Source: Comamonas testosteroni
Lineage (GTDB): Bacteria; Pseudomonadota; Gammaproteobacteria; Burkholderiales; Burkholderiaceae_C
DNA length: 64,000 bases
Assembly: GCF_014076415.1 (NCBI RefSeq)
Contig: NZ_CP043568.1
Coordinates: forward strand, 3,162,001-3,226,000
Direction of reading: 5' to 3'
The first letter of the stretch is position 1, and every line of letters starts with the position of its first letter. The notes beneath the pieces are model-generated. The model was not told the DNA's origin, did no database searches, and was given only the letters and a program-made list of their open reading frames with translations. Of this stretch, positions 17,757 through 26,448 are shown piece by piece. A program made the position numbers and the translations under genes.

Positions 17757-18383
17757 TTAACGCTCTTGCAGCGCAACCTTCAGACCGAGGGCGAGATAAA
17801 TTGCACCAATCGCTTTGCCTTGCCAGCGGGTAAATCTGCTCAAGCTCTTTAGAGCCTTACCCATGGGCTTCACTGTGAGTGCTATCAGTGTTGTGTAAAT
17901 AGCGCTCAGGGTCACGAAGATGAGGCCAAGAACAATGAGTTGAGTGAAGCCAGAACCTGCTTCTGGCCGAACGAACTGGGGCAGAAAGGCCAAGAAAAAG
18001 AGTGCAGTCTTGGGGTTCAATACTTCAGCAGGTATTGCCTCAAAGAAAGCCCGCCATGCTCCAATAGGCGCAACTTTAGGCAGTGTTGGGTCATAGGGCT
18101 TTGCCATGATGGCACGTACCCCTAAATAGATGAGGTACGCAGCGCCAACGTACTTCACAACGCTAAACGCCAGTGCGGAAGTCATCAACAGTGCGGACAG
18201 ACCGACTGCTGCCAACAGCGTATGAATGAAATCTCCCGTCGCAATGCCTAGACCGCTTGCAATCCCCACGTTGCGACCACCTTCAACGGTGCGGCTAAAG
18301 ACAAGAAGAACTGCTGGGCCTGGTATCAAGAACAGGCCAAGTACAACGGCAACAAATCCAGCGAGGGTAGAGAAGTCAGGCAT
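17757..18383 (-). CDS. LysE/RhtB-family amino-acid exporter
   Basis: This 208-residue protein has about six membrane helices, the normal size for LysE/RhtB. It opens with MPDFSTLAGFVAVVLGLFLIPGPAVLLV, and the PGPA turn in helix 1 is the family hallmark; NPKTALFFLAFLPQFV is a second conserved block. It probably exports amino acids or their derivatives. I chose the start at 18383 because upstream codons read as leader. Confidence 0.9.
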   Translation of the reverse strand: MPDFSTLAGFVAVVLGLFLIPGPAVLLVFSRTVEGGRNVGIASGLGIATGDFIHTLLAAVGLSALLMTSALAFSVVKYVGAAYLIYLGVRAIMAKPYDPTLPKVAPIGAWRAFFEAIPAEVLNPKTALFFLAFLPQFVRPEAGSGFTQLIVLGLIFVTLSAIYTTLIALTVKPMGKALKSLSRFTRWQGKAIGAIYLALGLKVALQER

Positions 18384-18593
18384 AGCTTTTAGGGTGTGAA
18401 TATGCCGTGAGCATAGCTGCCTAGTGCCCGCTATGGGTCGATTGCTGGCCGACACGAACGACAGCAACGGGTCGAACAGAGACAGTAGCTCTCGGCCACA
18501 AACAGTCCACGTGCTTCCAGCAGAATATGCTCTCGCCTTTGGAATGCCAGAAATTGGAGACAGCAGAGAGAGCCGCCCTACCGCCCTAGCACT

Positions 18594-19023
18594 ATGAATC
18601 AGATATCTATCCGACCAATGAGCATTGGGGACTACGACAGCGTCACCGCAATGATGAAGAAAACAGACGGGGTTACTTTTCGGGATGCAGATTCACGGGA
18701 AGCGACTCAGCGCTACCTGTTGCGCAACCCTGGTTTGAGCTTTGTTGCGTTAGAAGGCGAGCATATCGTCGGATGCATCATGTCAGGCCACGATGGTCGT
18801 CGCGGCTACTTGCAGCGCCTCGTAGCCCTGCCTACACACCGAAAACGCGGCATTGCTTCAGGGCTGCCTGGATGGACTTGAAAGACTCGGCATTCATAAG
18901 AGTCACATTGATGTTCTCCAAGAGAACCATGCTGCCCACGCTTATTGGGAAGGCAGAGGATGGAAGCTGAGGGCGGACATTCGCCGGTATTCTTTCGTGC
19001 GCTCTGGCAGTGATAACGCTTAG
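18594..19023 (+). pseudogene. GNAT N-acetyltransferase, frameshifted
   Basis: The first frame runs from ATG 18594 through MNQISIRPMSIGDYDSVTAM to the acetyl-CoA-binding region LPTHRKRGIA. At about 18860 similarity jumps to another frame, which continues LLQGCLDGLERLGI, HIDVLQENHAAHAYWEGRGW and ends at TAG 19021-19023. Joined, they give a complete GNAT domain. A loss of about two bases near RGIA explains the break. The intact reading of both halves suggests a recent event or a sequence error. Confidence 0.82.
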
Positions 19024-19113
19024 AGGCAAGCAGCAGACATCCTCGAACGTCTGCAATGGCTCTATTCACAGCCAACGACTTGCAGGTACTGAACGCGTGT
19101 TTCACAAGCTCTC

Positions 19114-20025
19114 ATGCCAACCATTCTTCGCGCTATTGCATCGCTGGCCGTTCTGCTTTTTTCATCCCTGGGCTTTGCCCAGACGTTGAGTTTGACCTTT
19201 GATGATGGACTGAACCCCGACAAGCAGATCCAGGCGCAGGTTTGGAATCAGCAGATCATTACCAGCCTCAAAGACTCTGGCATCACAGCGATGGTATTCC
19301 CCTCGCTCATTCGCATGGGCGGTGATCGAGGAATGGGGCTCGTCATGGATTGGGCCAAGGCAGGTCATGCGGTAGGCAACCATACGGCGACACACCGCAG
19401 TCTTGCATCCACAGAGATGACATTGAACGAGTTCATTGCGGATGTGAAAAAGGCCGATGCAGCTCTGCGTCACATTCCGACTTGGGTGCCGATGCTTCGT
19501 TTTCCTTACCTGAAAGAAGGTGATACGCTGGAAAAGCGTGACGGTATCCGGTCCTGGATGAAATCAAATGGATATAGACCGGCTCCAGTCTCCATTGATG
19601 CCAGCGATTGGTACTACAACAAGATCTATTCCTCGCTGCTACGAGCTGGTTCACACGACAAGGCTGTCCGGGTCAAGTTGGCCTACATTGAACCACTTGC
19701 TTGACCGGGCTACTTACTATGAAGGCCTGGCCAGGCAGGTACTTGGTCGAAGCCCTGCGCATGTGATGCTGCTGCACACCAATGAGATCAATGCGGCAAC
19801 CATGCCTGAATCGTTTCGGCCTTTCGCAAGCAAGGCTGGACGTTCGTACCAGCAACAACCGCCTTCAAAGATCCTGTCTACTCTTCGCAGCCTGACATAT
19901 TGCCTGCTGGCGAAAGCGTCGTATGGGCAAGCGCGAAAGCGCGCGGCATTTCTGGCCTGCGCTATCCCGCCGAGGACTCGGTCTATGAAGAACCCAAGCT
20001 CCGCCTGGAGTCACTAGTACCTTAG
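19114..20025 (+). pseudogene. polysaccharide deacetylase, two frameshifts
   Basis: The signal peptide MPTILRAIASLAVLLFSSLGFAQ is followed by the deacetylase motif LTFDDGLN and the metal-site NHTATH. The frame breaks near 19690. The next frame reads HLLDRATYYEGLARQVLGRS and HVMLLHTNEIN, then breaks again near 19840. The third continues WTFVPATTAFKDPVY and stops at 20025. All three parts lie in the expected order with no missing domain. The enzyme would remove acetyl groups from a polysaccharide. Confidence 0.82.
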
Positions 20026-20060
20026 CAGTCCTCTTAGGGGCGTTCAGAGACGGCCGCCCG

Positions 20061-20074
20061 CCGGCCAGAAGCAG
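20061..20074 (+). repeat. dispersed palindrome core, copy 3
   Basis: An exact CCGGCCAGAAGCAG lies between the broken deacetylase and the chemoreceptor gene, both of which end near it. Flanking CGGCCGC and GCGGCCG segments could form a larger stem. Confidence 0.6.
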
Positions 20075-20103
20075 TTGTCAGGATTGTTCGCTGGTGCGGC
20101 CGC

Positions 20104-21648
20104 TCACCGGAACACGCCAATCGCTTCCACGAGATTTTTCACCTGCCATTGCAGGCTGCTCGACGCCTGCGTCCCCTGGGTCACCAGCTGCGCGTTCTGC
20201 TGCGTCAGATAGTCCATGTCCGCCACCGACTTCCCGACCTGGCTGATCTCCTCGCTTTGTTCGCGCGTGGCCTTGCTGATCTCGGCAATGAAGTCCGCCA
20301 CGCTGCGCGCCTGAGAGACGATATCCCCGATATTGCTCCCCGCATCGCTGACCACCAGAGAGCCCGCCTCGACGGTGGCCGTGCTGGCCTGAATCAGCGC
20401 CTTGATCTCCTTGGCGGCATCGGCGCTGCGCTGCGCCAGGGCCCGCACCTCACCGGCAACCACGGCAAACCCCCTGCCATGCTCGCCTGCGCGGGCGGCC
20501 TCCACGGCCGCATTCAGCGCCAGCAAGTTGGTTTGAAAGGCAATGCTGTCAATCACGCCGACGATGTCGGCAATGCGGCGGGAGTTGGCCGTAATCGACT
20601 CCATGGTGGAGACGATCTGATCCATGGACTGGCCCCCGCGCAAGGCCGCCGCGCTGGCTTCGCTGGCCAGCACACCGGCTTTTTGGGCTGTATCGGCGCT
20701 GGACTGAACCCGGGCCGTGATCTGCTCCATGGAGGCCGAGGTCTGGGCCACATTCACCGCCAACTGCTCCGTCTGCCCGTGCAGATAGCTGTTGCCCTGC
20801 TCGATCTCGTTACAGGCCTGCTGAACATTGAGCGCCTGCTGATTCACATCGTCCACCAGCCAGCGGAACATGAGACCGATCTGGTTGACCGTGCGCAGCG
20901 TGGTGCCGATTTCATCCGTGCGCTGCAGGTATTGCGTCTGCCGGTTGTTGCCGGTGGCCACGTTCAGCGACTGACGCTTGAGCAGCTCCAGCGGCGTGGC
21001 GAACTGGCTCTCGAGCAATAGCGTCATCACCATCAGGGCCACCGTCATGAAGGCCGCCATCGACAGGAACTGCATCTGGCTTTGAGCCAGCAGCCAGGCC
21101 CCAAGCACCAGAGCGCCCCACAAGGCCAGCGAGTTCAGGCGAATGCGCCGGCGCACCCCCATGTGCCGCCAGATCGACAGCAGCTTCCCCAGCCCCTTCT
21201 GGGAGACTATGCCTTTGTGCAGCTCGGGAGCTGAACCGCCCTTGTCGTGCATGGACTCATACAGCTTTTGCGCCGCCTCGACCTCTTTGCGCTCGGGCTG
21301 GGTGCGCACCGACATATAGCCCTTGGCCTTGTCATTGCGGATGATGGGAATGGCATTGGCCCGAACCCAGTAGTGGTCCCCGTTCTTGCGCCGGTTCTTG
21401 ACCAGTGCGCTCCAGGGCTCGCCGCTTTTGAGCGTGGCCCACATGTCGGCAAAAGCGGCCGGGGGCATGTCCGGGTGGCGCACCAGATTGTGCGTCTGCC
21501 CGAGGATCTCTTGCGGCTCGAAGCCGCTGACCTCCATGAACGCCTGATTGGCATATTTGATGTAGCTCTCCGTGTCCGTGGTGGACATCAGAGTTGCATG
21601 CTCATCAAAGCTGTACTCCCGCTGTGTCACTGGTGCGTTCACTCTCAT
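20104..21648 (-). CDS. Aer-like PAS chemoreceptor (methyl-accepting type)
   Basis: This 514-residue protein has an N-terminal PAS domain (about 10-120; [20 protein letters not shown] and [12 protein letters not shown] are Aer-like), two membrane helices near 170-215, and a chemoreceptor signalling domain. The hairpin tip includes [20 protein letters not shown], then [17 protein letters not shown]. No CheR-binding pentapeptide is at the C-terminus, as in Aer. The PAS domain may bind FAD and sense redox or oxygen. It is divergent from the MHYT gene across a palindromic control region. Confidence 0.92.
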   Translation of the reverse strand: MRVNAPVTQREYSFDEHATLMSTTDTESYIKYANQAFMEVSGFEPQEILGQTHNLVRHPDMPPAAFADMWATLKSGEPWSALVKNRRKNGDHYWVRANAIPIIRNDKAKGYMSVRTQPERKEVEAAQKLYESMHDKGGSAPELHKGIVSQKGLGKLLSIWRHMGVRRRIRLNSLALWGALVLGAWLLAQSQMQFLSMAAFMTVALMVMTLLLESQFATPLELLKRQSLNVATGNNRQTQYLQRTDEIGTTLRTVNQIGLMFRWLVDDVNQQALNVQQACNEIEQGNSYLHGQTEQLAVNVAQTSASMEQITARVQSSADTAQKAGVLASEASAAALRGGQSMDQIVSTMESITANSRRIADIVGVIDSIAFQTNLLALNAAVEAARAGEHGRGFAVVAGEVRALAQRSADAAKEIKALIQASTATVEAGSLVVSDAGSNIGDIVSQARSVADFIAEISKATREQSEEISQVGKSVADMDYLTQQNAQLVTQGTQASSSLQWQVKNLVEAIGVFR

Positions 21649-21750
21649 ATGTGCCTTCTGTGGTCAATGGCCTGACAAAACGAGATACCGCCCAGATTGA
21701 GTGAAGCCGGCACGCCTTGGGCACCCGTGCGATCGCTCCTTGAGCGCTTG

Positions 21751-21886
21751 CTTGTATCAAGTGCTTACATATTCCTTGACTGGTCTCAATTTTTGAATAG
21801 AGATCAGATCTGATGTATCTACCTAGCATCTAATCAGATCTGATTCATCAAATCACCTTGATGGCTCTGAATTAATTTGATACAAG
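21751..21886. promoter_or_regulatory. divergent control region with tandem palindromes
   Basis: The 12-bp palindrome ATCAGATCTGAT occurs perfectly at 21803-21814 and again at 21833-21844, exactly 30 bp (about three helical turns) apart. The second copy extends to a 14-bp palindrome. They are flanked by CTTGTATCAA (21751-21760) and its exact reverse complement TTGATACAAG (21877-21886), so the whole region is roughly symmetric. It lies between the chemoreceptor and MHYT genes. This is a good candidate for a dimeric regulator binding co-operatively to two sites. Confidence 0.75.
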
Positions 21887-21935
21887 TCAATTTACAAATT
21901 CTGGATTCTTCTTGTTCGGCAACCAGGAGAGGCTC

Positions 21936-22709
21936 ATGGATGCAATGGTCAGCACCAGCTACAGCATGGAATTGGTTGTACTGTCGTACGCGATTTCAAT
22001 GATTGGCGCCTTCATTGCGCTGATCTCCGCCAGGCGACTTGAGCCGGAGATTGATGACCGTCAGAGCTATCTGATGAGCCTTGGCAGCACAGGGATTGCC
22101 CTGGGCGGCATTGGCGTATGGTCGATGCATTTCATTGCCATGCTTGCGCTGCGCATGGACCTTGGGACCGGCTACTCGGTATGGGAGACAGGCGTGTCGC
22201 TCATTGCCGCGGTGGCAATCTCGGCTCTGGCTTTTCATATCGTGGCTCGCAACCCGCGCAGCATTGGTCGTTTGTTGCTGGCCGGATCCATGCTCGGGCT
22301 GGGCGCCGTTGTCATGCACTACCTAGGCATGTATGGCATGCGTTTTGGAGGCCACCTGGAGTGGGACTATGAGCGAATCGCCATGTCGGTGCTTATTGCT
22401 CTGGTGGCTGCAACTGCGGCGCTGTGGCTGGCATTTCATACCGCACAGACAAGCATGCGCCTGCTTGCAGCAGCGATCATGGCCCTTGCCGTTTGTGCCA
22501 TGCACTACACGGGCATGAGTGCGGCCGAGTTCATTTGCACCACGGAAAATCGCCTTGCAATTCCTTCGGGAAGGTATGTGCTCAGCGCGCTTGGACTGCC
22601 GATGGTGGTGGCTGTACTGGCCCTGGGCATGTCGATGGTTCTGCTGATGGACCTGGCGCTGGTATCTTTCCAAAAGAGCAGCACAAGAGCAGGCATCCCT
22701 CGCAAATGA
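21936..22709 (+). CDS. stand-alone MHYT-domain membrane protein
   Basis: The protein (257 aa from ATG 21936, after AGGAG) has about seven membrane helices and three MHYT-type motifs: WSMHFIAML, VMHYLGMYG and AMHYTGMSA. In characterised or predicted members these Met/His residues are proposed to bind copper and sense O2, CO or NO. Usually a GGDEF, EAL or kinase domain follows. Here the protein ends right after the sensor, so any output must come from another protein. The neighbours are a chemoreceptor and a BLUF protein. Confidence 0.88.
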   Translation: MDAMVSTSYSMELVVLSYAISMIGAFIALISARRLEPEIDDRQSYLMSLGSTGIALGGIGVWSMHFIAMLALRMDLGTGYSVWETGVSLIAAVAISALAFHIVARNPRSIGRLLLAGSMLGLGAVVMHYLGMYGMRFGGHLEWDYERIAMSVLIALVAATAALWLAFHTAQTSMRLLAAAIMALAVCAMHYTGMSAAEFICTTENRLAIPSGRYVLSALGLPMVVAVLALGMSMVLLMDLALVSFQKSSTRAGIPRK

Positions 22710-22934
22710 ATTGCGGCAGCAGACTCGTGCCCCTTTTTATGGAGCTTACTTCGCATTGCGCCACCATCAATCTCGACCTGTCTCGTTGGCGCATGTCGCT
22801 CGGTGACGAGCAAGCGGACCATTGATCACCACTCCAACTCTGTCTGCAAGGAATAGGTTTTCGGTACCTGGCTTGAGACGATCTCGATACCGGCACCAAC
22901 CGCATCTATGCAGCGCTGAAAGCAAGAGGATACC

Positions 22935-23333
22935 TTGAAACACCTGCTCGGATGTTTTCTTTATCACAGTGAAATCGCCAGTGACGCCAGCACGAGCTGT
23001 GTCGCAGATATCACCAGAGTCTCACGTCGCTTCAATGAGGCTCATGGGATCACAGGAATCCTGATTTTTGACGGTCAGCGCTTCGTCCAATACATGGAGG
23101 GTCCTCAGCAGCAGGTGGTTGCACTGGCCCAAAAGATATCCCTGGACAATCGCCATACCAATTTCACTCCGCAGCACGAGGCAAGAGGTATAACAAGCCG
23201 CCTTTTCTCCGGTTGGACCATGGCTTACCTCTCGGTGGAAGATGCCGAGCCGTTGGCCCAAATGTGGGTTGTCGACGGAGATGCCGCAATGAGCTGCCTG
23301 CAGCAACTATTGCCAATGCTGGATGCTGCATAG
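22935..23333 (+). CDS. BLUF-domain blue-light photoreceptor
   Basis: This 132-residue protein is a nearly bare BLUF domain starting at TTG 22935 behind AAGAGGA. BLUF proteins bind FAD and respond to blue light through a hydrogen-bond switch. The key Tyr is at residue 10 (CFLYHSE), the flavin-contact Asn at about 34 (RRFNEAHGITGIL) and the Gln at 52 (RFVQYMEG). The ~35 residues after the core may form the usual C-terminal helices. No output domain is fused. It lies 225 bases after the MHYT gene on the same strand. Confidence 0.85.
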   Translation: MKHLLGCFLYHSEIASDASTSCVADITRVSRRFNEAHGITGILIFDGQRFVQYMEGPQQQVVALAQKISLDNRHTNFTPQHEARGITSRLFSGWTMAYLSVEDAEPLAQMWVVDGDAAMSCLQQLLPMLDAA

Positions 23334-23443
23334 CAGCTCCATTCAATCTCCTTGCTGCTGAAGCACTCTGATTTGCGCCGGTTCGAAGAGCGTGCCGAAA
23401 CTGCCGCCTACAGGCCGGAAGCGGAATTTCAAACTGCTTTCAT

Positions 23444-23845
23444 TCACTCCAGGCAAGACAGTTCTTCTTCGATACCCCTTTGCAGCTGACGCGGCGAAAC
23501 GACTACCCCCTGCATTGTTGGCGTAGGGAATACGGCCGCAAGCATGCCGTCCTTTTCCATACCGGGAAGCCAACGACTCAGGAAATGGTGAACATCGATG
23601 CTTGCAGGGGAATTGCCAGCCCATTCGCCAACTGCACAAGCAATCGCGTAATCGGGATGTGGCCAAAAGGGGGCCACAGGATTTCCGTTGCGGTCCGAGG
23701 CTGTCACCCATCCACCCTCATTTCTCAGTCCCCACACCAATTGCCAGTCCGATACTCGGCCGATGAAATGTCGATAACGCTGATGACTGGCAAGTGCCGA
23801 AACCGCTTAGAGCTGCTGTCGATTCAGTGGATAAGACTTTTCCAT
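23444..23845 (-). pseudogene. DUF2750 protein with an in-frame TAA
   Basis: From ATG 23845 the frame reads MEKSYPLNRQQL, then TAA at 23807-23809, then AVSALASHQRYRHFIGRVSD and the typical DUF2750 core VWGLRNEGGW, PFWPHPDYAIACAVGEW, AVFPTP to the stop at 23444. Alignment to remembered family members expects Glu where the TAA stands (GAA to TAA is one base change). Everything else is intact. The gene is either inactivated or translated from an internal TTG/GTG that would cut the N-terminus. Confidence 0.8.
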
Positions 23846-24210
23846 GTGAGAACTGGAGCTGTATGAATGAGGCATTCTGTCACCAGGTTGGAGCCGAAGG
23901 GCCGGTCGCTCCAGCAATGATGAATTGGCGATAGCGCCGATGCACATGCCCGCTGTGGATCGAACAGTGGCAGCCGCAACCATGAACAGCCGGAAGCGGG
24001 CTGCCAGCAGATTTTCTTCTTGACCGCGTTGAGTCCTGATCCGCCTCCCCGTCTCAGCTACCCACCACAACCGCCCTGCTCGGCCACACGCTCATGCTGG
24101 CCAAAAGCCAGCCGGACCGGTATGGGCACCATGACCATCAAGGCTGCGCCGCATCAGCCCTGCCCTTGATGACGTATCCAGAGCGAAGGGCCCGGACTCG
24201 TTCGCCACGC
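23846..24210. other. intergenic region, no gene recognised
   Basis: This lies between the DUF2750 and Imm10 genes, both on the minus strand. No frame has a recognisable domain or good start. A short inverted stretch near 23960-24000 (CCGCTGTGG...GCGGGC) is weak. Confidence 0.35.
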
Positions 24211-24633
24211 CTATGCAGCCCCGATAGACTGGCCATCCGTTATCTCGAAGCAGCTCTCCCCGGCAAAGATATTCGTCAAGGCGGCTTTCAGTTCCTCGTA
24301 CTCGCCGGCCGAAAGATCAAAGGCGATGGACATTTGCTTCAGTTCATCGATGTCCTTCGCAGCCTCGCGCTTGAACGTGACCTCCGCACCGGTACGCTTC
24401 AGCACAAACCGCTCAATGCCGCCATAGCGAGGTCTCTGCTGCCCGCACCACTCGACATGATAGGTATCCATGCACAGCTCTTCATCCTGCTCGTCTTCAT
24501 CCTCTTCGAAGGAGCGTTGGAGCATCAGGTAATGCTTGGTGTCGTGCTTCTTGTCGGCGAAGCCGACAAGGTGGCAGAAGTCCTCCGGGTCTTTTGTGGC
24601 GATGCAGGCTGCGTGAAAGGAGAGAGTGTTCAT
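24211..24633 (-). CDS. Imm10-family immunity protein (orphan)
   Basis: The 140-residue protein starts MNTLSFHAACIATKDPEDFC. It contains the block VGFADKKHDTKHYLMLQRSF, then an acidic stretch (EEDEDEQDEELCMDTYHVEW) and YGGIERFVLKRTGAEVTF, which matches the Imm10 fold. Imm10 proteins neutralise toxins of contact-dependent or polymorphic systems. No toxin gene is next to it, so it is an orphan that may protect against a rival's toxin. The acidic surface fits binding of a basic nuclease-type toxin (inference). Confidence 0.72.
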   Translation of the reverse strand: MNTLSFHAACIATKDPEDFCHLVGFADKKHDTKHYLMLQRSFEEDEDEQDEELCMDTYHVEWCGQQRPRYGGIERFVLKRTGAEVTFKREAAKDIDELKQMSIAFDLSAGEYEELKAALTNIFAGESCFEITDGQSIGAA

Positions 24634-24839
24634 TTGGGTGTTCTTGAGGGTTCAGGGCTGCAACAGGCTTGGAGCTGGAATCCTATGCCGGGAAGGCCCT
24701 GATCACGAGCGCCGTAGATCGGCCGGCAGCAGTCTCCCGGCGTTTGCAGAATATGTGCTACAACGGCTTCATTGCTGCTTGACCTATTCGGTGGATGAGC
24801 CTCGACGCACCGACTCGACTACCGGCGGCTCCAAGATAG

Positions 24840-25273
24840 ATGTTGGTTACTGGCGGAGCAGCCGTGATGTTCTGTGGACAGATTATCTGGGGCCTTCTTG
24901 CGACCTGGTCCATCGGGCCGGAGCCACCAGGCTCAAACCCGATGGCCCAATACCCTGCAGGTATTCAGTTCATGGTCGGGGTAGTGATGATGCCATTCAT
25001 CGAGACGCTTGCAGGGCAAGGCAATCACTGCCAATTCAGGTCATCCGTCGTCTGCTGACATCCTCATGGTGGATTGCCGGACTGGTCTCCGTGATCGTAT
25101 TCACTGCGATGCATGGCTGCACAGGCCGTTTTGCTGTCACCATCTCGCTCGGAGCCATAGTGCTTTCTGCCGTTTTCGCCATAGAGGCGAAAAGGAATGG
25201 GAGACCTGTCCTTTGCACATACCTCACTCATGTGGCTGCAAACTTCAAGGTCTTCAGCCTTCAGTTCCTCTGA
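24840..25273 (+). pseudogene. CPBP-family membrane protease, frameshifted
   Basis: From ATG 24840 the first frame gives MLVTGGAAVMFCGQIIWGLL through FMVGVVMMPFIETLAGQ, then drifts. From about 25015 another plus frame continues SLPIQVIRRLLTSSWWIAGL, VSVIVFTAMHG and THVAANFKVF to the stop at 25273. Joined, they give the CPBP pattern: Glu in FIET, His in FTAMHG and His/Asn near the end. CPBP (ABI) proteins are intramembrane glutamic endopeptidases often linked to bacteriocin or prenyl-protein processing. One indel breaks the gene. Confidence 0.65.
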
Positions 25274-25303
25274 CGTAGGTCAGCTCAGGGCCATGTGCCG
25301 CAG

Positions 25304-25326
25304 CTGCTTTCGGCCGGAAACGGCTG
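25304..25326. repeat. variant of the dispersed palindrome
   Basis: The sequence CTGCTTTCGGCCGG with AACGGCTG following resembles the fuller form CTGCTTtCGGCCAGAAGCAG seen elsewhere. It lies in the 190-base gap between the CPBP remnant and the LysR gene. Confidence 0.4.
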
Positions 25327-25464
25327 CCCACGCAGAAGACCTGGCAGCAGAAGAGCCAGCGGGCATCAATCGATGGCCCCGATGCAACAGGCAGTGAGTT
25401 ACTGCCTCGCCGATGACAGACATCGGTACCGGCGCAGAAAGAATAGATTAGATACAAACCATCT

Positions 25465-26406
25465 TCACAACTCCGGTTGCTGCATCCAGGCTGCACAATG
25501 CGCCTGAATACTCTGGCAGACCATCGACAGGGAACGGCTCAATGGCTTGTCCTTGCGCAACACCATTGCCAGTGTTCGCTGCAATCCTGGTGTGAGCGGG
25601 CGTGAGACCAGATCATCGCGCGCGCCTCGCCCCAGCATGGCCATGCGTGGAATCACAGCATAACCCAGGCCTATGGCGGCCATCTCCTTGAGCGCCTCGA
25701 CGCTGTCGAGCTCCATCTGAGGGTGCGGCAGTTCACCGGCACGGCGCAGCCAGGCATCGACCACCCCGCGCGTGCTGGCTGATTTCTGCAAGGCAAGCAG
25801 AGGCAGGGATCTCAGCTCGGGCGCAGCAACCGCATCACCCGGCATCAGCATCTCCGGGCGGGCTACGGCCACCAGCTCGTCGTGCAGAACGGGAGTGGCC
25901 AGCAAGGCGCGGCGGTTTACTGGCAAGGTGACCAGGGCCAGATCCAGACTGTTGTCTTCCACGCGCTTTACACACTCCTCGGTATTGCCAGTGACCACCA
26001 CGATGTCGATGCCCGGATGGCTGGCCCGTATCTGGCGCAGCACGGCAGGCAGAAGATAGAGGCACACGGTCAGGCCTGTACCTATACGCACCTGCCCATT
26101 CACCTCGCGCGCATGGGCACTCAGCGCATGAGCCAGGCCTTCCAGCGCCACGCTCACGGCGGGCAGTTGGCCCAGCAAGGCCTTCCCGGCAGCCGTCGGC
26201 ACAGCACACCTCCCCACTCGCTCTATGAGGCGTGTGCCGAGATGGCGTTCCAGTTGACGCACTTGCAGGCTGACTGCCGGCTGGGACAGTTGCAGCAGCT
26301 CCGCTGCCTGAGAAAAACTGCCCTCCTGAATGACCAGACAAAAGCTCCTCAACAGCATCAAACCAGGGGCATTAGCCAAAGTTTCACTAATACCTTGCAT
26401 AAACAT
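25465..26406 (-). CDS. LysR-family transcriptional regulator
   Basis: This 313-residue protein has an N-terminal helix-turn-helix (FCLVIQEGSFSQAAELLQLSQPAVSLQVRQLERHLG) and a periplasmic-binding-like effector domain. It is divergent from the M20 amidohydrolase with only 42 bases between the starts, so it very likely controls that gene and itself from a shared promoter. A much longer frame (to 27648) continues upstream but lies antisense to the amidohydrolase and is not real. The start at 26406 fits the family start. Confidence 0.9.
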   Translation of the reverse strand: MFMQGISETLANAPGLMLLRSFCLVIQEGSFSQAAELLQLSQPAVSLQVRQLERHLGTRLIERVGRCAVPTAAGKALLGQLPAVSVALEGLAHALSAHAREVNGQVRIGTGLTVCLYLLPAVLRQIRASHPGIDIVVVTGNTEECVKRVEDNSLDLALVTLPVNRRALLATPVLHDELVAVARPEMLMPGDAVAAPELRSLPLLALQKSASTRGVVDAWLRRAGELPHPQMELDSVEALKEMAAIGLGYAVIPRMAMLGRGARDDLVSRPLTPGLQRTLAMVLRKDKPLSRSLSMVCQSIQAHCAAWMQQPEL

Positions 26407-26448
26407 CAAAAGATTCCTTATTGGTAAATCTCGGGCGAAGATTACTCC

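Noticed and set aside
22740..22825. 28-codon frame between the MHYT and BLUF genes
   Set aside because: It has no ribosome site and no motif.
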